DNA of 64,000 nucleotides from Bog-756 sp963769905 (GTDB lineage Bacteria; Actinomycetota; Acidimicrobiia; Acidimicrobiales; RAAP-2), in NCBI GenBank assembly GCA_963769905.1, contig CAVYNG010000001.1:868001-932000 (forward strand). The letters are read 5' to 3'. Shown one piece after another: positions 54,821 through 63,852 of this stretch (position 1 is its first letter; each line of letters opens with the position of its first letter). Below the pieces are notes generated by a model. It was not told the DNA's origin, did no database searches, and worked only from the letters and a program-made list of their open reading frames with translations. Made by a program: the position numbers and the translations under genes.

Positions 54821-54835
54821 TTCCGCCAGGCGGAA
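54821..54835 (-). promoter_or_regulatory. Perfect 15-base palindrome overlapping the ribosome-binding site
   Basis: TTCCGCC-T-GGCGGAA read on the minus strand, with its 3' arm running directly into GGAAGGAG and ending 15 bases before the start at 54806. As RNA it could form a 6-bp stem with a 3-base loop that hides part of the Shine-Dalgarno sequence; as DNA it is a symmetric operator. Confidence 0.45.
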
Positions 54836-55132
54836 TCGTTTGTCCGCCGACCTGGGGAGGATCGGCGCGGCAGCGGCAAAAGAGCATCTGCCAGGCACTG
54901 TTTTCGTCAAGTGCTGGCAGGGGTTGGGCGAAGTGTGAGCTCTTTGTGAGTGCGATCTGTGCCGGATGAGGATGTTGCTGCCGTGCCATGCCCAGAACGC
55001 CGGGAGCGGGTGAGTTATCGAGCCTGGCTGCACGGAACGTTCGGGGGGCACGGCCTCGCTGTTACTGAAGGTCGTCGATGCCTGCGTGTGAGCAGATGGA
55101 CGAGTTGAACCGACAGGCTTACCCTGGAATAG

Positions 55133-55510
55133 GTGCGACGGATTCTCGCCGGAATGACGGTTGCCTTGGCGGCAGCCGGGTGCGCGACGGGAACGTCTGC
55201 CACGACGACGCACCACGTGGGTACAACTACCACGACCAGCAGCAGCACGTCCCATGGGACCCTCGCGCCGATCCCTCCTGCACCAAGGTGTCCGAATGGC
55301 CACTGCCCACCGAACCCGGCGGTGGTCACCTTGCCCAACGTGGTCGGTGAGGTAGTGACGCAGGCCCAGGCGACCCTCCGAGCCATGTCGGTTCAAGTGA
55401 AGTTGCAGGGTTCAAGCAGCCAGAGTGCGTCCGCAGTTGTACTCAGTCAGGCTCCGGCTCCTAGCTCCAAAGTGGTGCCAGATTCGGTTGTCGTCCTAAC
55501 AACGTCGTAG
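55133..55510 (+). CDS. PASTA-domain lipoprotein
   Basis: 125 residues. The GTG start leads into a lipoprotein signal with lipobox LAAAGC near residue 16. A Thr/Ser-rich linker follows, then one PASTA domain (TLPNVVGEVVTQAQATLRAM, ending SSKVVPDSVVVLTTS). PASTA domains bind peptidoglycan or muropeptides and are usually found in PknB-type kinases or PBPs; a free lipoprotein form suggests a wall sensor or anchor. Confidence 0.75.
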   Translation: MRRILAGMTVALAAAGCATGTSATTTHHVGTTTTTSSSTSHGTLAPIPPAPRCPNGHCPPNPAVVTLPNVVGEVVTQAQATLRAMSVQVKLQGSSSQSASAVVLSQAPAPSSKVVPDSVVVLTTS

Positions 55511-55598
55511 AGCACGTACCGACTTCACCTGAACGGCGGAGCCCAAGCTCGTCAAAGTGTCCCCGACCGCCGGGAGGATGACACCGACCGAGGTTGCC

Positions 55599-56381
55599 TC
55601 AGTAGCGAAGTTCGGCAAGGACGCCGTAGTGGTCGGACAGTTGCATTTGGTCGCTGGGCACGACGCCGAGCAGTTCGCAGTGGGTGGGATGTCCCACAGC
55701 GCCGAGGCGCGGCCAGGCCGACAACACGTAGTCGAATCGTCGATTGGGATACATGGCGACCGCGGCCAAAGGATTGCCGTTGGACCAGGTATCGCCCGCC
55801 GAACCGTCGCCTGCAACCTCCCACGCGTCGTAGAAGACCAAACCGGGTGCAGCAGTGGAGCTGCGTCCCGTGAGCATCCGGATCTCGTCCGAGTCGGGTC
55901 CAGCATTGAAGTCGCCACACACCACTACCGGATAGCGCCTTCGGGTGGTCTCCGAGATGAGCTGGGCAAGCTGGCGGACCTGCACCTGGCGCACATGGCT
56001 GGCATCGAGTGGGTAGTCCAGCATGACGGCGAAGAGTTGAATACGCCCGCGTTCGCCCTCGACTGATGCTGCCAGCACCTCGCCGACTCTGGAGTCGTCC
56101 TCTCCTCGGAACTTCCGCCGTTCGACGATCGACAGAGGCCAGCGCGAAACCAGGCCTATGCCCGAAACCCAATCGTCCTGCTCCCAGTCGCCGACGAACA
56201 GTTGGTGTTCTACACCGAGCCGTTGGGCGATGCGCTCTGCCTGCGTAGTGTCGGTGCTCGACCAGGACTCGACCAGGCAGACGATGTCGGGACTCGCCGC
56301 GGCCAGCGACTCCTCGATGGCAGCTTGTCGCTCCTCCCACTGCCCGTAGCGACCCCAGACATTCCACGTCACGACCCGCAT
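55599..56381 (-). CDS. Endonuclease/exonuclease/phosphatase-family protein
   Basis: About 260 residues. The EEP core is complete: RVVTWNVWGRYG at the start (catalytic Asn), DIVCLVE (metal-binding Glu), CGDFNAGPDS (Asp-Asn pair) and LSDHYGVLAEL at the end (Asp-His). The family hydrolyses phosphodiesters in nucleic acids, inositol phosphates or sphingomyelin. There is no signal peptide. The ATG at 56381 sits right before the core; a GTG at 56429 would add 16 residues. Confidence 0.87.
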   Translation of the reverse strand: MRVVTWNVWGRYGQWEERQAAIEESLAAASPDIVCLVESWSSTDTTQAERIAQRLGVEHQLFVGDWEQDDWVSGIGLVSRWPLSIVERRKFRGEDDSRVGEVLAASVEGERGRIQLFAVMLDYPLDASHVRQVQVRQLAQLISETTRRRYPVVVCGDFNAGPDSDEIRMLTGRSSTAAPGLVFYDAWEVAGDGSAGDTWSNGNPLAAVAMYPNRRFDYVLSAWPRLGAVGHPTHCELLGVVPSDQMQLSDHYGVLAELRY

Positions 56382-56651
56382 GCTCGTCTCGACAACGGGC
56401 CCGTACGGTGCATATTGATCGAAACTCACGTCAGTAGTTTGCCTCGCGGCCCTGATCAGTGCGCTTAGACGCCAGCAACGAGGAGCCACCACGGTCGAAG
56501 CAGTTTCACCGTCGCGAAGCGCCTCCGAACGCCGGGTAGTGGACATGCCGCGCACCGCTCGGGTCCCCAGATGCGATCGGCTGCGTCGTGTCCCACTATG
56601 AAGTGTCTGACCCTGCTGTCCTGACGACAGATCTTCGCCTGGAAGGATGGA

Positions 56652-57512
56652 GTGGTGAGTTCGGATCCGCCCAGCGAGGTGCCACCCACCTCTATCACCA
56701 TTAGGGGTCCTTCCAACGAAGAGGCCGAAGAGCAGCATGCTGAACACGTCCAGGGCTGGATCCGTGAACTCGATGGACGAGAGATCGGCCTACATACGGG
56801 ACGTGACGGCAACGACGGAATCCGCGTCGACTTTCTCTTCGACGACGCGGACCCTCCAGTCGCGTTGGAGATCACGAGAATCACAGACTCTGCCGTTGAT
56901 GCTCTGAGTAGCGAGTTGCTCAAACTGGAGGCAGACCTCGACAAAATCGCTCGCGACGAGCAGCTCGGAATGTGGACGCTCGGCCTACGGGTTGGGATCC
57001 GGATCAAGGACATTCGCCCCGTTCTGGCAGCGTTCTTGCGCCTGCCGACTCACTCAGGTTCATCGATTTACAGCGCCCACGAAGCACCTCTCGATCTTCC
57101 CCATGACGTCCTGGCAAGCCTCGTCAAGCTGTTCCAGTTGGGGCTGGTCTCAGCTCTCCGCTTCGACGAACGAGGACATGGAGTCTCTGTCTCCCCTCCC
57201 GTTGGCGACGTTCGATCAGAGCAAGGCTTTGCCACTCTCCTCCGGTTCGCGGTTGCCGACAATCTTGAAAAGCTGAGGGAAGTGCGCCCTCGCGAGACCC
57301 ATCTCTTCGTGACAGTCGGCTTGGCCGTCTCCGCAGACCCTGCGGCGACTCCACCCCCGGCATTACCCGATGGGATTGACGTGCTTTGGGTCTATCTCGG
57401 CTATTGGAATGCGAAACACGAATACCGGCTGTGGAGAACGTGGCGAGACGATTCGCGCTGGCAGATGCTTGATCACCCTATGGGTCAACTGCCTAGATTT
57501 CATCCAGCGTAG
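56652..57512 (+). CDS. Hypothetical protein, possibly nuclease-like
   Basis: 286 residues from a GTG with GGATGGAG upstream. The N-terminal half has DGIRVDFLFDDADPPVALEITRI, where Asp, then a strand with Glu, loosely recalls a PD-(D/E)xK core. A Leu/Glu/Lys helix and a beta-rich C-terminal half (HLFVTVGLAVSADP, IDVLWVYLGYWNAKHEYRLW) follow. I do not recognise the family. It sits between an EEP protein and a transposase remnant, in accessory DNA, so it could belong to a defence or mobile cargo set. Confidence 0.6.
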   Translation: MVSSDPPSEVPPTSITIRGPSNEEAEEQHAEHVQGWIRELDGREIGLHTGRDGNDGIRVDFLFDDADPPVALEITRITDSAVDALSSELLKLEADLDKIARDEQLGMWTLGLRVGIRIKDIRPVLAAFLRLPTHSGSSIYSAHEAPLDLPHDVLASLVKLFQLGLVSALRFDERGHGVSVSPPVGDVRSEQGFATLLRFAVADNLEKLREVRPRETHLFVTVGLAVSADPAATPPPALPDGIDVLWVYLGYWNAKHEYRLWRTWRDDSRWQMLDHPMGQLPRFHPA

Positions 57513-58172
57513 TTGGACTTCCGGAAAGGTCGGATCGACGAGGCCACATGCCACCTCCGAGTCGCCGCCCGGGAAGCGTTCCGCGCACCGGAGAAGGGCA
57601 ACCCCGACCCAGATGGCTACCAGCGGTTCGGTTGCCCGGCTTCGTCCGGTTCACCCACCGTCCGCTGTCCGCTTAAGCCGGCGACGAACGTGTTCAGCGT
57701 AAAGGCGCTGCGCACGGTCCGACCAGCACCCGAGCTGGTGGCCAACCCGCCCAGAGCCTGCAGACAGCAATCGGTGACGGTTCCTCCCGAGGCCGGAGCA
57801 AAACTGGCCCAGACGCTTGTCTACGGAAGCGAGGAACACTCTCGTGTGTACGGGACACTCCGGAACTCCATCGAGGGCATGAACGGCTTCGCCAAGGATC
57901 CGGCGTTCGAGGCGATGGGCGAGAGCGGTCGGCGTCGGATACGCGGAGTGGCTGCGGGGAGCATCCTTGTGGCGTTTCAGCTGATGGCGGCCAACCTCCG
58001 GAAGATCGACGGCTTTCTCCAGTCGGTACGGAGAGCGGCGGCAGGGTTGTTTCAGCCCCCGAGGCGCCGGCGTCGGCAGAACAGACCTCTGAGTGCCTGG
58101 GACCCGAGGGTCGACGGGAGTGAAGGCAGTGGTCGGTCGCCGCCCGCTGAGTCAGATTTCGCTGAGACCTGA
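57513..58172 (+). pseudogene. C-terminal remnant of a DDE transposase
   Basis: The frame contains RNSIEGMNGFAKDPAFEAMG and RRRIRGVAAGSILVAFQLMAANLRK, a pattern seen at the end of actinobacterial DDE transposase-like proteins. No start, DNA-binding domain or first catalytic residues are present; the frame begins directly at the stop of the preceding gene. An 11-base direct repeat lies 150 bases downstream and may mark the old element end. Confidence 0.55.
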
Positions 58173-58320
58173 GACAGCGCTGGGTCGGTCACGCCCAATT
58201 TCCGCTCGCCAAGCGGAGCGACACCTTCAGGCTCATAACCAGCCCCCTGGGCTAACGCCGAGCCGCCCGTCAGCAGGCTGACGACACCGATCCGCTTCCG
58301 CCGGGATGCACTTGCTTCAG

Positions 58321-58354
58321 ATTTTGTCGACTTGAGCGGCCACATTTTGTCGAC
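58321..58354. repeat. Direct repeat ATTTTGTCGAC, two copies
   Basis: Identical 11-base copies at 58321-58331 and 58344-58354, 23 bases apart, between the transposase remnant and the IS481 element. They are AT-rich relative to the surroundings and may be transposase-binding sites of a lost element end. Confidence 0.5.
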
Positions 58355-58407
58355 AACCCTCAGTCAGTGGGCGAGGGGGTGTTCTGTCCCAGGTCATAGG
58401 GGACGCC

Positions 58408-59643
58408 ATGTCGCGGATCATCCGGGACACTCATGTAGATGGGTGGACGGATGGTGCTGGCTCGCTACGTGGTCGATGCGGTGGTCCTCGAGGGCAGGGG
58501 GGTCAGGGAGGTGGCCCGTGCCCACGGGGTGTCCAAGACCTGGGTCTCAGTCCAGTTGGTCCGCTACCGAGAGGGTGGCTACGAGGCACTCGGGCCTCGC
58601 TCTCGGCGACCCCATACCCGGCCCAACCGAACCCCGGTCGACCTCGAGGACGAGATCGTGCGACTGCGCAAGGACCTGGTCGATGCCGGCTTCGACGGGG
58701 GCGCGCGCACCATCCACTGGCACCTCTCCAAGCTGCGGTCCGACTGCCCGTCGGTGTCGACCATCTGGCGGGTGCTCTCGCGCCGGGGGTTCATCGATCC
58801 CGAGCCGAAGAAGCGCCCGGCCTCCTCGCTCATCCGCTTCGAAGCGGCTCTACCCAATGAATGCTGGCAGGGCGATGTCACCCACTGGCAGCTCAGATCC
58901 GGGCGCGACGTCGAGATCCTGGACTTCATCGACGACCATTCACGCGTGATCGTCGCGGCGAAGGTGCTGCCCATTACCAAGACCCACCACGTGGTCGACA
59001 CCTTTGAAGAGGCAGCGGCGGCCTGGGGCTATCCGGCCTCGGTGCTGACCGACAACGGGGCCATCTTCAACGGTGGACCGCGCAAGGGAACCACCGCCTT
59101 CGAGGCACTGCTCCGCGAGCTCGGCATCGTGATGAAGCACTCGAGGCCTTATCACCCCCAGACCTGCGGCAAAATCGAACGCTTCCACCAGACACTCAAG
59201 CGCTACTTGGCCAAGCAGAAGCCGGCCCGTTCGCTTCCCGAGCTCCAGCGTCAGGTCGACCGCTTCGTCCTCGCCTACAACGAGGAGCGCCCCACCGGGC
59301 CCGCGGCTTCGTCACGCCGAAATCGGCCTTCGACGCCTTGGACAAGGCCCGTCCCGGCGATCCCGTGGCCGGAACACACTTCCGGGTCCGCACCGACAAG
59401 GTGGACAGCTGCGGCAAGGTCACGCTCCGGCACGACTCGAGGCTCTTCCACATCGCCATCGGACGCCGCTGGAAGGGCACCCCGATCCGCCTCTACGTCG
59501 CCGACCTCGATGTCCGTATCGTGACCTCGAGGGGACGCTGTTGCGCCAGCTCACCTTGGACACGACGCGCACCTACCAGCCGAGCGGACTGCCCCGCTAT
59601 AGGGTTCGTGAGGGTTCGGATGTCCCGCGATGATCCGCGACAT
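58408..59643 (+). mobile_element. IS481-family insertion sequence next to tRNA-Leu
   Basis: Inverted termini: ATGTCGCGGATCATC at 58408-58422 followed by CGGGACA, matched inward at the right by TGTCCCGCGATGATCCGCGA and CAT ending at 59643. One extra base separates the two blocks on the right. The element is about 1,236 bases with one transposase. Its right end is 8 bases from the 3' end of the tRNA-Leu gene. A related, decayed right end is at about 23365. Confidence 0.8.
58439..59633 (+). pseudogene. IS481-family transposase, two frameshifts
   Basis: The helix-turn-helix (VLEGRGVREVARAHGVSKTW) and integrase core are intact: WQGDVTHW (first Asp), LTDNGAIFNGG (second Asp) and HPQTCGKIERFHQTLKRYL with the catalytic Glu. 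The C-terminus needs one more C in the CCCC at 59290-59293 and one more G at 59531-59534 to read through to the TGA at 59631. Corrected, the protein would be about 398 residues. Confidence 0.8.
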
Positions 59644-59651
59644 CACATCAG

Positions 59652-59735
59652 TGGGCGAGGGGGGACTTGAACCCCCACATCCTTTCGGACACAGGAACCT
59701 GAATCCTCCGCGTCTGCCAATTCCGCCACTCGCCC
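59652..59735 (-). tRNA. tRNA-Leu (anticodon CAG)
   Basis: 84 bases. The acceptor stem is GGGCGAG paired with CTCGCCC, the D-arm is GTGGCGGAATTGGCAGAC, the anticodon loop is TTCAGGT, a long class II variable arm TGTCCGAAAGGAT follows, and the T-arm is GGGGGTTCAAGTCCCCC. The outermost anticodon-stem pair looks like a G-G mismatch. CCA is not encoded. It closely follows the bacterial leucine CAG isoacceptor pattern. Confidence 0.93.
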
Positions 59736-59896
59736 GAGTGACCGGACGAGGCTACCTGATGGATATGGCCGCCCGACCGTCGTCGCAGGCAGAGGCGGCG
59801 CGCGAAACGGGTGCCGCTCGGGTGCAGTCAAGTCCTCGTAAAGTAGGGAACCCCTACCCCCTACCTGGGGGTTGCCACCGGTAGGCTGACGCCAGC

Positions 59897-60553
59897 ATGG
59901 GACTCCAGAAGTTCGAAGGGCGCCTCGAGCGGATGGTCGACGGTACCTTCTCGCGGGCGTTCAAAGGTGAACTCCAGCCCGTCGAGATCGGCCGCCGCCT
60001 CACCCGCGAGATGGATCTCCAACGCCGGCTCGGGGTCCATGGCCTCATCGCCCCCAACGCGTTCACCGTCCAGCTCTCGACCCGCGACTTCGACCGGTTC
60101 GACACCTTTGTCGATGCCCTCATCAGAGAGTTGGAGGAGGCGGCCCGTGAGCACGCTCGCACCGAGGACTACGTCTTCGTGGGGCCGGTCACCGTCTCGG
60201 TGGTCGAGGACACCCACCTCCGCAAGGGCCGTTTCGAGATCGTCTCGGAGGTCCAGGAGGGCCCCTCGGGCCTGCCTGCCGCTTCGATCGTCACCGTGGA
60301 CGGCGAGCGGGTGGTGCTCGGCCCCGAGCCCGTCACCATCGGGCGCCTCCCGGAGAGCACCATCGTGGTGAACGACCCCAATGCCTCGAGGCGTCACGCC
60401 GAGATCCGTCGCATGGGCAACGACGTCGCCGTGGTCGATCTCGATTCGACCAACGGGACCAGGGTGAACGGGGCCACCGTCAGCGAGCGTGTGCTCAACG
60501 ACGGGGACCAGATCGTCATCGGAACCACCGTCCTCAGGTTCGAGACGTCGTGA
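59897..60553 (+). CDS. fhaA: FHA-domain protein FhaA (DUF3662-FHA)
   Basis: 218 residues, shorter than the mycobacterial protein because the central linker is nearly absent. Residues 1-115 are the FhaA N-terminal domain (GLQKFEGRLERMVDGTFSRAF). About 145-215 is the FHA domain with GRLPESTIVV, SRRHAEI and NGTRVNG. FhaA binds phosphorylated MviN and Ser/Thr kinases and restrains peptidoglycan synthesis. The promoter region before it holds a CCCC/GGGG inverted repeat near 59850. First gene of the envelope-signalling cluster. Confidence 0.93.
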   Translation: MGLQKFEGRLERMVDGTFSRAFKGELQPVEIGRRLTREMDLQRRLGVHGLIAPNAFTVQLSTRDFDRFDTFVDALIRELEEAAREHARTEDYVFVGPVTVSVVEDTHLRKGRFEIVSEVQEGPSGLPAASIVTVDGERVVLGPEPVTIGRLPESTIVVNDPNASRRHAEIRRMGNDVAVVDLDSTNGTRVNGATVSERVLNDGDQIVIGTTVLRFETS

Positions 60554-60573
60554 TCACCCGCATCTGAACGCCC

Positions 60574-61074
60574 ATGCTCTCGCTCCTGGCCTCCCTCCCG
60601 GGACCCACCGACAACACCCCGGCGCTTCGCGCCCTCGAGTACGGGGTGATCATCCTCCTCTGGCTCTTCTTCATGTGGGTGGTACGCGCGGTCTGGGTGG
60701 AGGTCCGTCCCCTTCGTCGTCGGCGCAAACGCCGCGGCGCGGAGCTCGACCCGGTGGTCGACGGGAAGTCGCGAAAGGCGCGGCAGCTGAAGCTGCACGT
60801 CATCAGGCCCGAGGAGGAGGCTGGGCGTGTCTACGAGATCGGCGACGAGGTCACCGTCGGTCGAGCGCCCGGCTGTGGTGTGCCTATCGACTACGACAGT
60901 TACTCCTCCAACCTGCACGCCCGGCTCTTCCGTCTCGACGGCGACCTCTGGGCGGAGGACCTGAAGTCGACCAACGGCACCTGGGTGAACACCGTGCGCA
61001 TCGACGAGCGCACCAAGCTGGAAAAGGGCGATCTTCTCCAGATCGGGGGCACTGTCTTCGAGGTCGGGAAGTGA
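60574..61074 (+). CDS. fhaB: FHA-domain protein FhaB (FipA-like)
   Basis: 166 residues. One membrane helix (about 20-41), a strongly basic segment (RPLRRRRKRRG), and an FHA domain at about 85-160 with VGRAPGCG, NLHARLF and STNGTWVN. In mycobacteria the orthologue links phosphorylated partners to the divisome. The gene starts 20 bases after fhaA and is followed by pstP after one base. Confidence 0.92.
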   Translation: MLSLLASLPGPTDNTPALRALEYGVIILLWLFFMWVVRAVWVEVRPLRRRRKRRGAELDPVVDGKSRKARQLKLHVIRPEEEAGRVYEIGDEVTVGRAPGCGVPIDYDSYSSNLHARLFRLDGDLWAEDLKSTNGTWVNTVRIDERTKLEKGDLLQIGGTVFEVGK

Positions 61075-61075
61075 G

Positions 61076-62350
61076 ATGACACTTCTCCGATCCGGCTCTG
61101 CAACCGACACGGGCCTCGTCCGCTCGGTCAACCAGGACCTGGCGGTCGAGACCTCCAACCTTTATGCCGTGGCGGACGGGATGGGCGGTCACGCCGGTGG
61201 CGAGGTCGCCGCTCGGATGGCTGTCGACACCCTCGGTGTGGTCTTCGGTCGGCAACCGACCGCGGTGGGACTGTCGGAGGCTGTCGTCGAGGCCAACTCC
61301 GTGGTCTGGCAGCACAGCATCGACCATCCCGAGCTCCGGGGCATGGGCACCACCCTGACCGCGGTCGGCCTGGTGCAGGAGAACGGCCACGACATCCTGG
61401 CCCTGGTCAACGTCGGGGACTCGCGGTCGTACCGGCTCCACGGCGGACAGATGACCCTCCTCACCACCGACCACAGCGTCGCCGAGGAGATGGTCCGAAG
61501 CGGCGAGCTGACCGAGCAGGAGGCAGCGGTCCACCCACAACGTCACATCCTCACCCGTGCGCTCGGCGTTTCGGCCGACGTCTCGGTCGACTTCTGGCGC
61601 CTCCAGCCGGTGCGCGGTGACCGCTATCTCCTCTGCAGCGACGGCCTGACCAACGAGCTCGAGGACGAGCAGATCTCCCAGGTCCTCACCACTGTCGCCG
61701 ATCCCCGCGAGGCCGCAGACCTGCTGGTCCGCGCCGCACGTGCCCACGGGGGCAGCGACAACATCACCGCCATCGTCATCGACGTGATGGTCGGCGAAGA
61801 CGAAGCGCCGGCGATTGCCGAGGCGATACCGGACGACCTGACCGGTGTCGTGCCTGCGGTGGCGACCACCAACGGGACCATCGTCGAAGCGTCCCCGCTC
61901 GCGGTCCCCGAGGTACCGGCGCGCGAGCCCAGTCGCCGCGAGCGCCGCCGCGAGCGCCGCCGCCAGAAGCGGATCGCCCGCGGACGCCGCATTGTCACCG
62001 CTCGCTCACTGATCTTCGTCATCCTGTTGGGAGCGGTGATCGCTGGAGCCCTCTATGCGGTCAGGTGGTACGACACCAACTCCTACTTCGTCGGCGTCGA
62101 CAACAACGAGCTGGTGGTCTACCAGGGGAGGATCGGCGGGTTCCTCTGGTACCACCCGGTCGCGCTCGACCGCACCGGAGTCACCATCGCCGATGTACCG
62201 GCTCGCTACCTCGGCGCGCTCACGGCCGGGGTCGAGCAGTCCTCGGCCAGGAGCGCCCAGTGCTACGTGGCCAACCTCGAAGCGGTCAAGGCTGCACAGA
62301 ACAATCCGTCGGTGCAGACGACCACCACGACAGCAAAGGGATGCGGCTGA
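61076..62350 (+). CDS. pstP: PP2C-type Ser/Thr protein phosphatase PstP
   Basis: 424 residues. The PP2C catalytic domain covers about 1-240, with metal-binding motifs VRSVNQDLAV, VADGMGGHAGGE, NVGDSRSYRL and GGSDNITAIVID. A linker of about 60 residues, an Arg-rich segment (SRRERRRERRRQKRIARGRR), one helix (LIFVILLGAVIAGALYAV) and an exported C-terminal domain of about 95 residues follow. It removes phosphates from kinase targets. The stop overlaps the pbpA start (TGATG). Confidence 0.94.
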   Translation: MTLLRSGSATDTGLVRSVNQDLAVETSNLYAVADGMGGHAGGEVAARMAVDTLGVVFGRQPTAVGLSEAVVEANSVVWQHSIDHPELRGMGTTLTAVGLVQENGHDILALVNVGDSRSYRLHGGQMTLLTTDHSVAEEMVRSGELTEQEAAVHPQRHILTRALGVSADVSVDFWRLQPVRGDRYLLCSDGLTNELEDEQISQVLTTVADPREAADLLVRAARAHGGSDNITAIVIDVMVGEDEAPAIAEAIPDDLTGVVPAVATTNGTIVEASPLAVPEVPAREPSRRERRRERRRQKRIARGRRIVTARSLIFVILLGAVIAGALYAVRWYDTNSYFVGVDNNELVVYQGRIGGFLWYHPVALDRTGVTIADVPARYLGALTAGVEQSSARSAQCYVANLEAVKAAQNNPSVQTTTTTAKGCG

Positions 62351-63852
62351 TGGAGAAGCGGATCAAGTGGATCGGTGTCGTCATGGTGGTTCTCTTCGTT
62401 GCGCTGTTCGTCCAGCTCAACAACATCCAGGTCTTCAAGTCGAACTCTCTCGCCAACTCGAAGAGCAATCCGCGGGTGCTCACGGTCGAAAGGAGCCAGC
62501 CGAGGGGTGACATCCTGTCCGCCGACGGCGTGACCCTCGCGAGCTCGGCTCAGACGACGGGCGGTTCCTACAAGTACAAGCGCGTCTACAATCCCTACAC
62601 GGCCGTACTCTTCTCCCAGATCGTGGGCTACGACTCGGAGATCTACGGCATGACCGGTGTCGAGGCGGAGTACAACCAGTACCTCGAGTCCCACACCCGG
62701 CCCGCGAAGAGCCTGCGCGACCTGCTGGTCAACCGCACGACGACCGACGACGTCACCCTGACCATCGACAGCCACCTCCAGAGCCAGGTCGCCGCGGCCG
62801 TCGACGCGGTCGACGTCAACAACAGCGCACCCGAGGCCGGGGCAGTGGTGCTCAACGTCAAGACCGGCGCGGTCGAGGCGATGTACGGCAACCCCCCCTT
62901 CGACCCGAGGGGCCTCGTTTCGACCGATGGGAACGTCGAGAAGTACTACTGGGGGCTGCTCAATGCCGACAAGGGCGCGAGCCCGCTCGTCTCGCGGGCC
63001 TTCCAGCGCGGGTTCCTCCCTGGGTCGACGTTCAAGGTGGTCACCTCCTCGGCGGTCTACGACCATGACCCGTCGGTGGCCAACATCAACTACCCGCCGC
63101 CACCGACCGGTTGCATCTTGGTGCCGCAGACCCCGCTTCCGCTCTGCAACTACGCCCACGAGCAGTGCGGGGGCACCATCCAGCAGACCCTTCCCGCGTC
63201 GTGCAATACCGCCTTCGCCCAGATGGGCATGGCCCTCCAGTCCAACCTCGGCGTGGAGGCCCAGGCGTTCGGCTTCAACCAGCAGATCCCGATCGATCTC
63301 CCCGCGTCCGGTGTCTCGACCGCCCCGACTCCGGCCCAGCTGGTGAACAATCCACCCTTGCAGGCGTACGCTGCGTTCGGTCAGGGCACTGCCGTCGCCA
63401 CTGACGTCGCGACCCCTCTGCAGATGGCACTGGTGGCCGACACGATCGCCAACGACGGCGTGATGATGACGCCCCACGTCATGGCCCAGATTCGCGACTC
63501 GCAAGGGAACCTGGTCACCACCTACGCGCCGAAGCCGTGGCTCAACGCCACCAACCCGCTGACCGCGGCTGCGGTCACCAACCTCATGCGAGGCGTGGTG
63601 ACCAACGGGACCGCCAGCGGCGTCGGCTTCCCGCCCCAGTGGGACGTGGCGGCAAAGACCGGGACGGCGGAGGTCGGCTCCGCGACCAAGCCGCTCACCA
63701 ACGACTGGATGATCGCCTTCGCACCGGCCAATGCACCCAAGGTCGCGGTGGCAGTCGCCGTTCCCAACCAGGTGCCGAGCTCGACCGGCGCGGAGATCTC
63801 GGGTCCGGTGATGAAGACCATTCTCGGTGACACGCTGGCGGCGACACCATGA
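62350..63852 (+). CDS. pbpA: Class B penicillin-binding protein PbpA
   Basis: 500 residues. One N-terminal helix (about 8-22), a dimerisation domain, then the transpeptidase domain with Ser226-x-x-Lys in GSTFK, SCN in ASCNTAFAQ and KTG in AAKTGTAEVG. It cross-links peptidoglycan. I chose the ATG overlapping the pstP stop; an ATG three codons upstream is possible. In most actinobacteria rodA lies just before pbpA; here it is missing. Confidence 0.93.
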   Translation: MEKRIKWIGVVMVVLFVALFVQLNNIQVFKSNSLANSKSNPRVLTVERSQPRGDILSADGVTLASSAQTTGGSYKYKRVYNPYTAVLFSQIVGYDSEIYGMTGVEAEYNQYLESHTRPAKSLRDLLVNRTTTDDVTLTIDSHLQSQVAAAVDAVDVNNSAPEAGAVVLNVKTGAVEAMYGNPPFDPRGLVSTDGNVEKYYWGLLNADKGASPLVSRAFQRGFLPGSTFKVVTSSAVYDHDPSVANINYPPPPTGCILVPQTPLPLCNYAHEQCGGTIQQTLPASCNTAFAQMGMALQSNLGVEAQAFGFNQQIPIDLPASGVSTAPTPAQLVNNPPLQAYAAFGQGTAVATDVATPLQMALVADTIANDGVMMTPHVMAQIRDSQGNLVTTYAPKPWLNATNPLTAAAVTNLMRGVVTNGTASGVGFPPQWDVAAKTGTAEVGSATKPLTNDWMIAFAPANAPKVAVAVAVPNQVPSSTGAEISGPVMKTILGDTLAATP

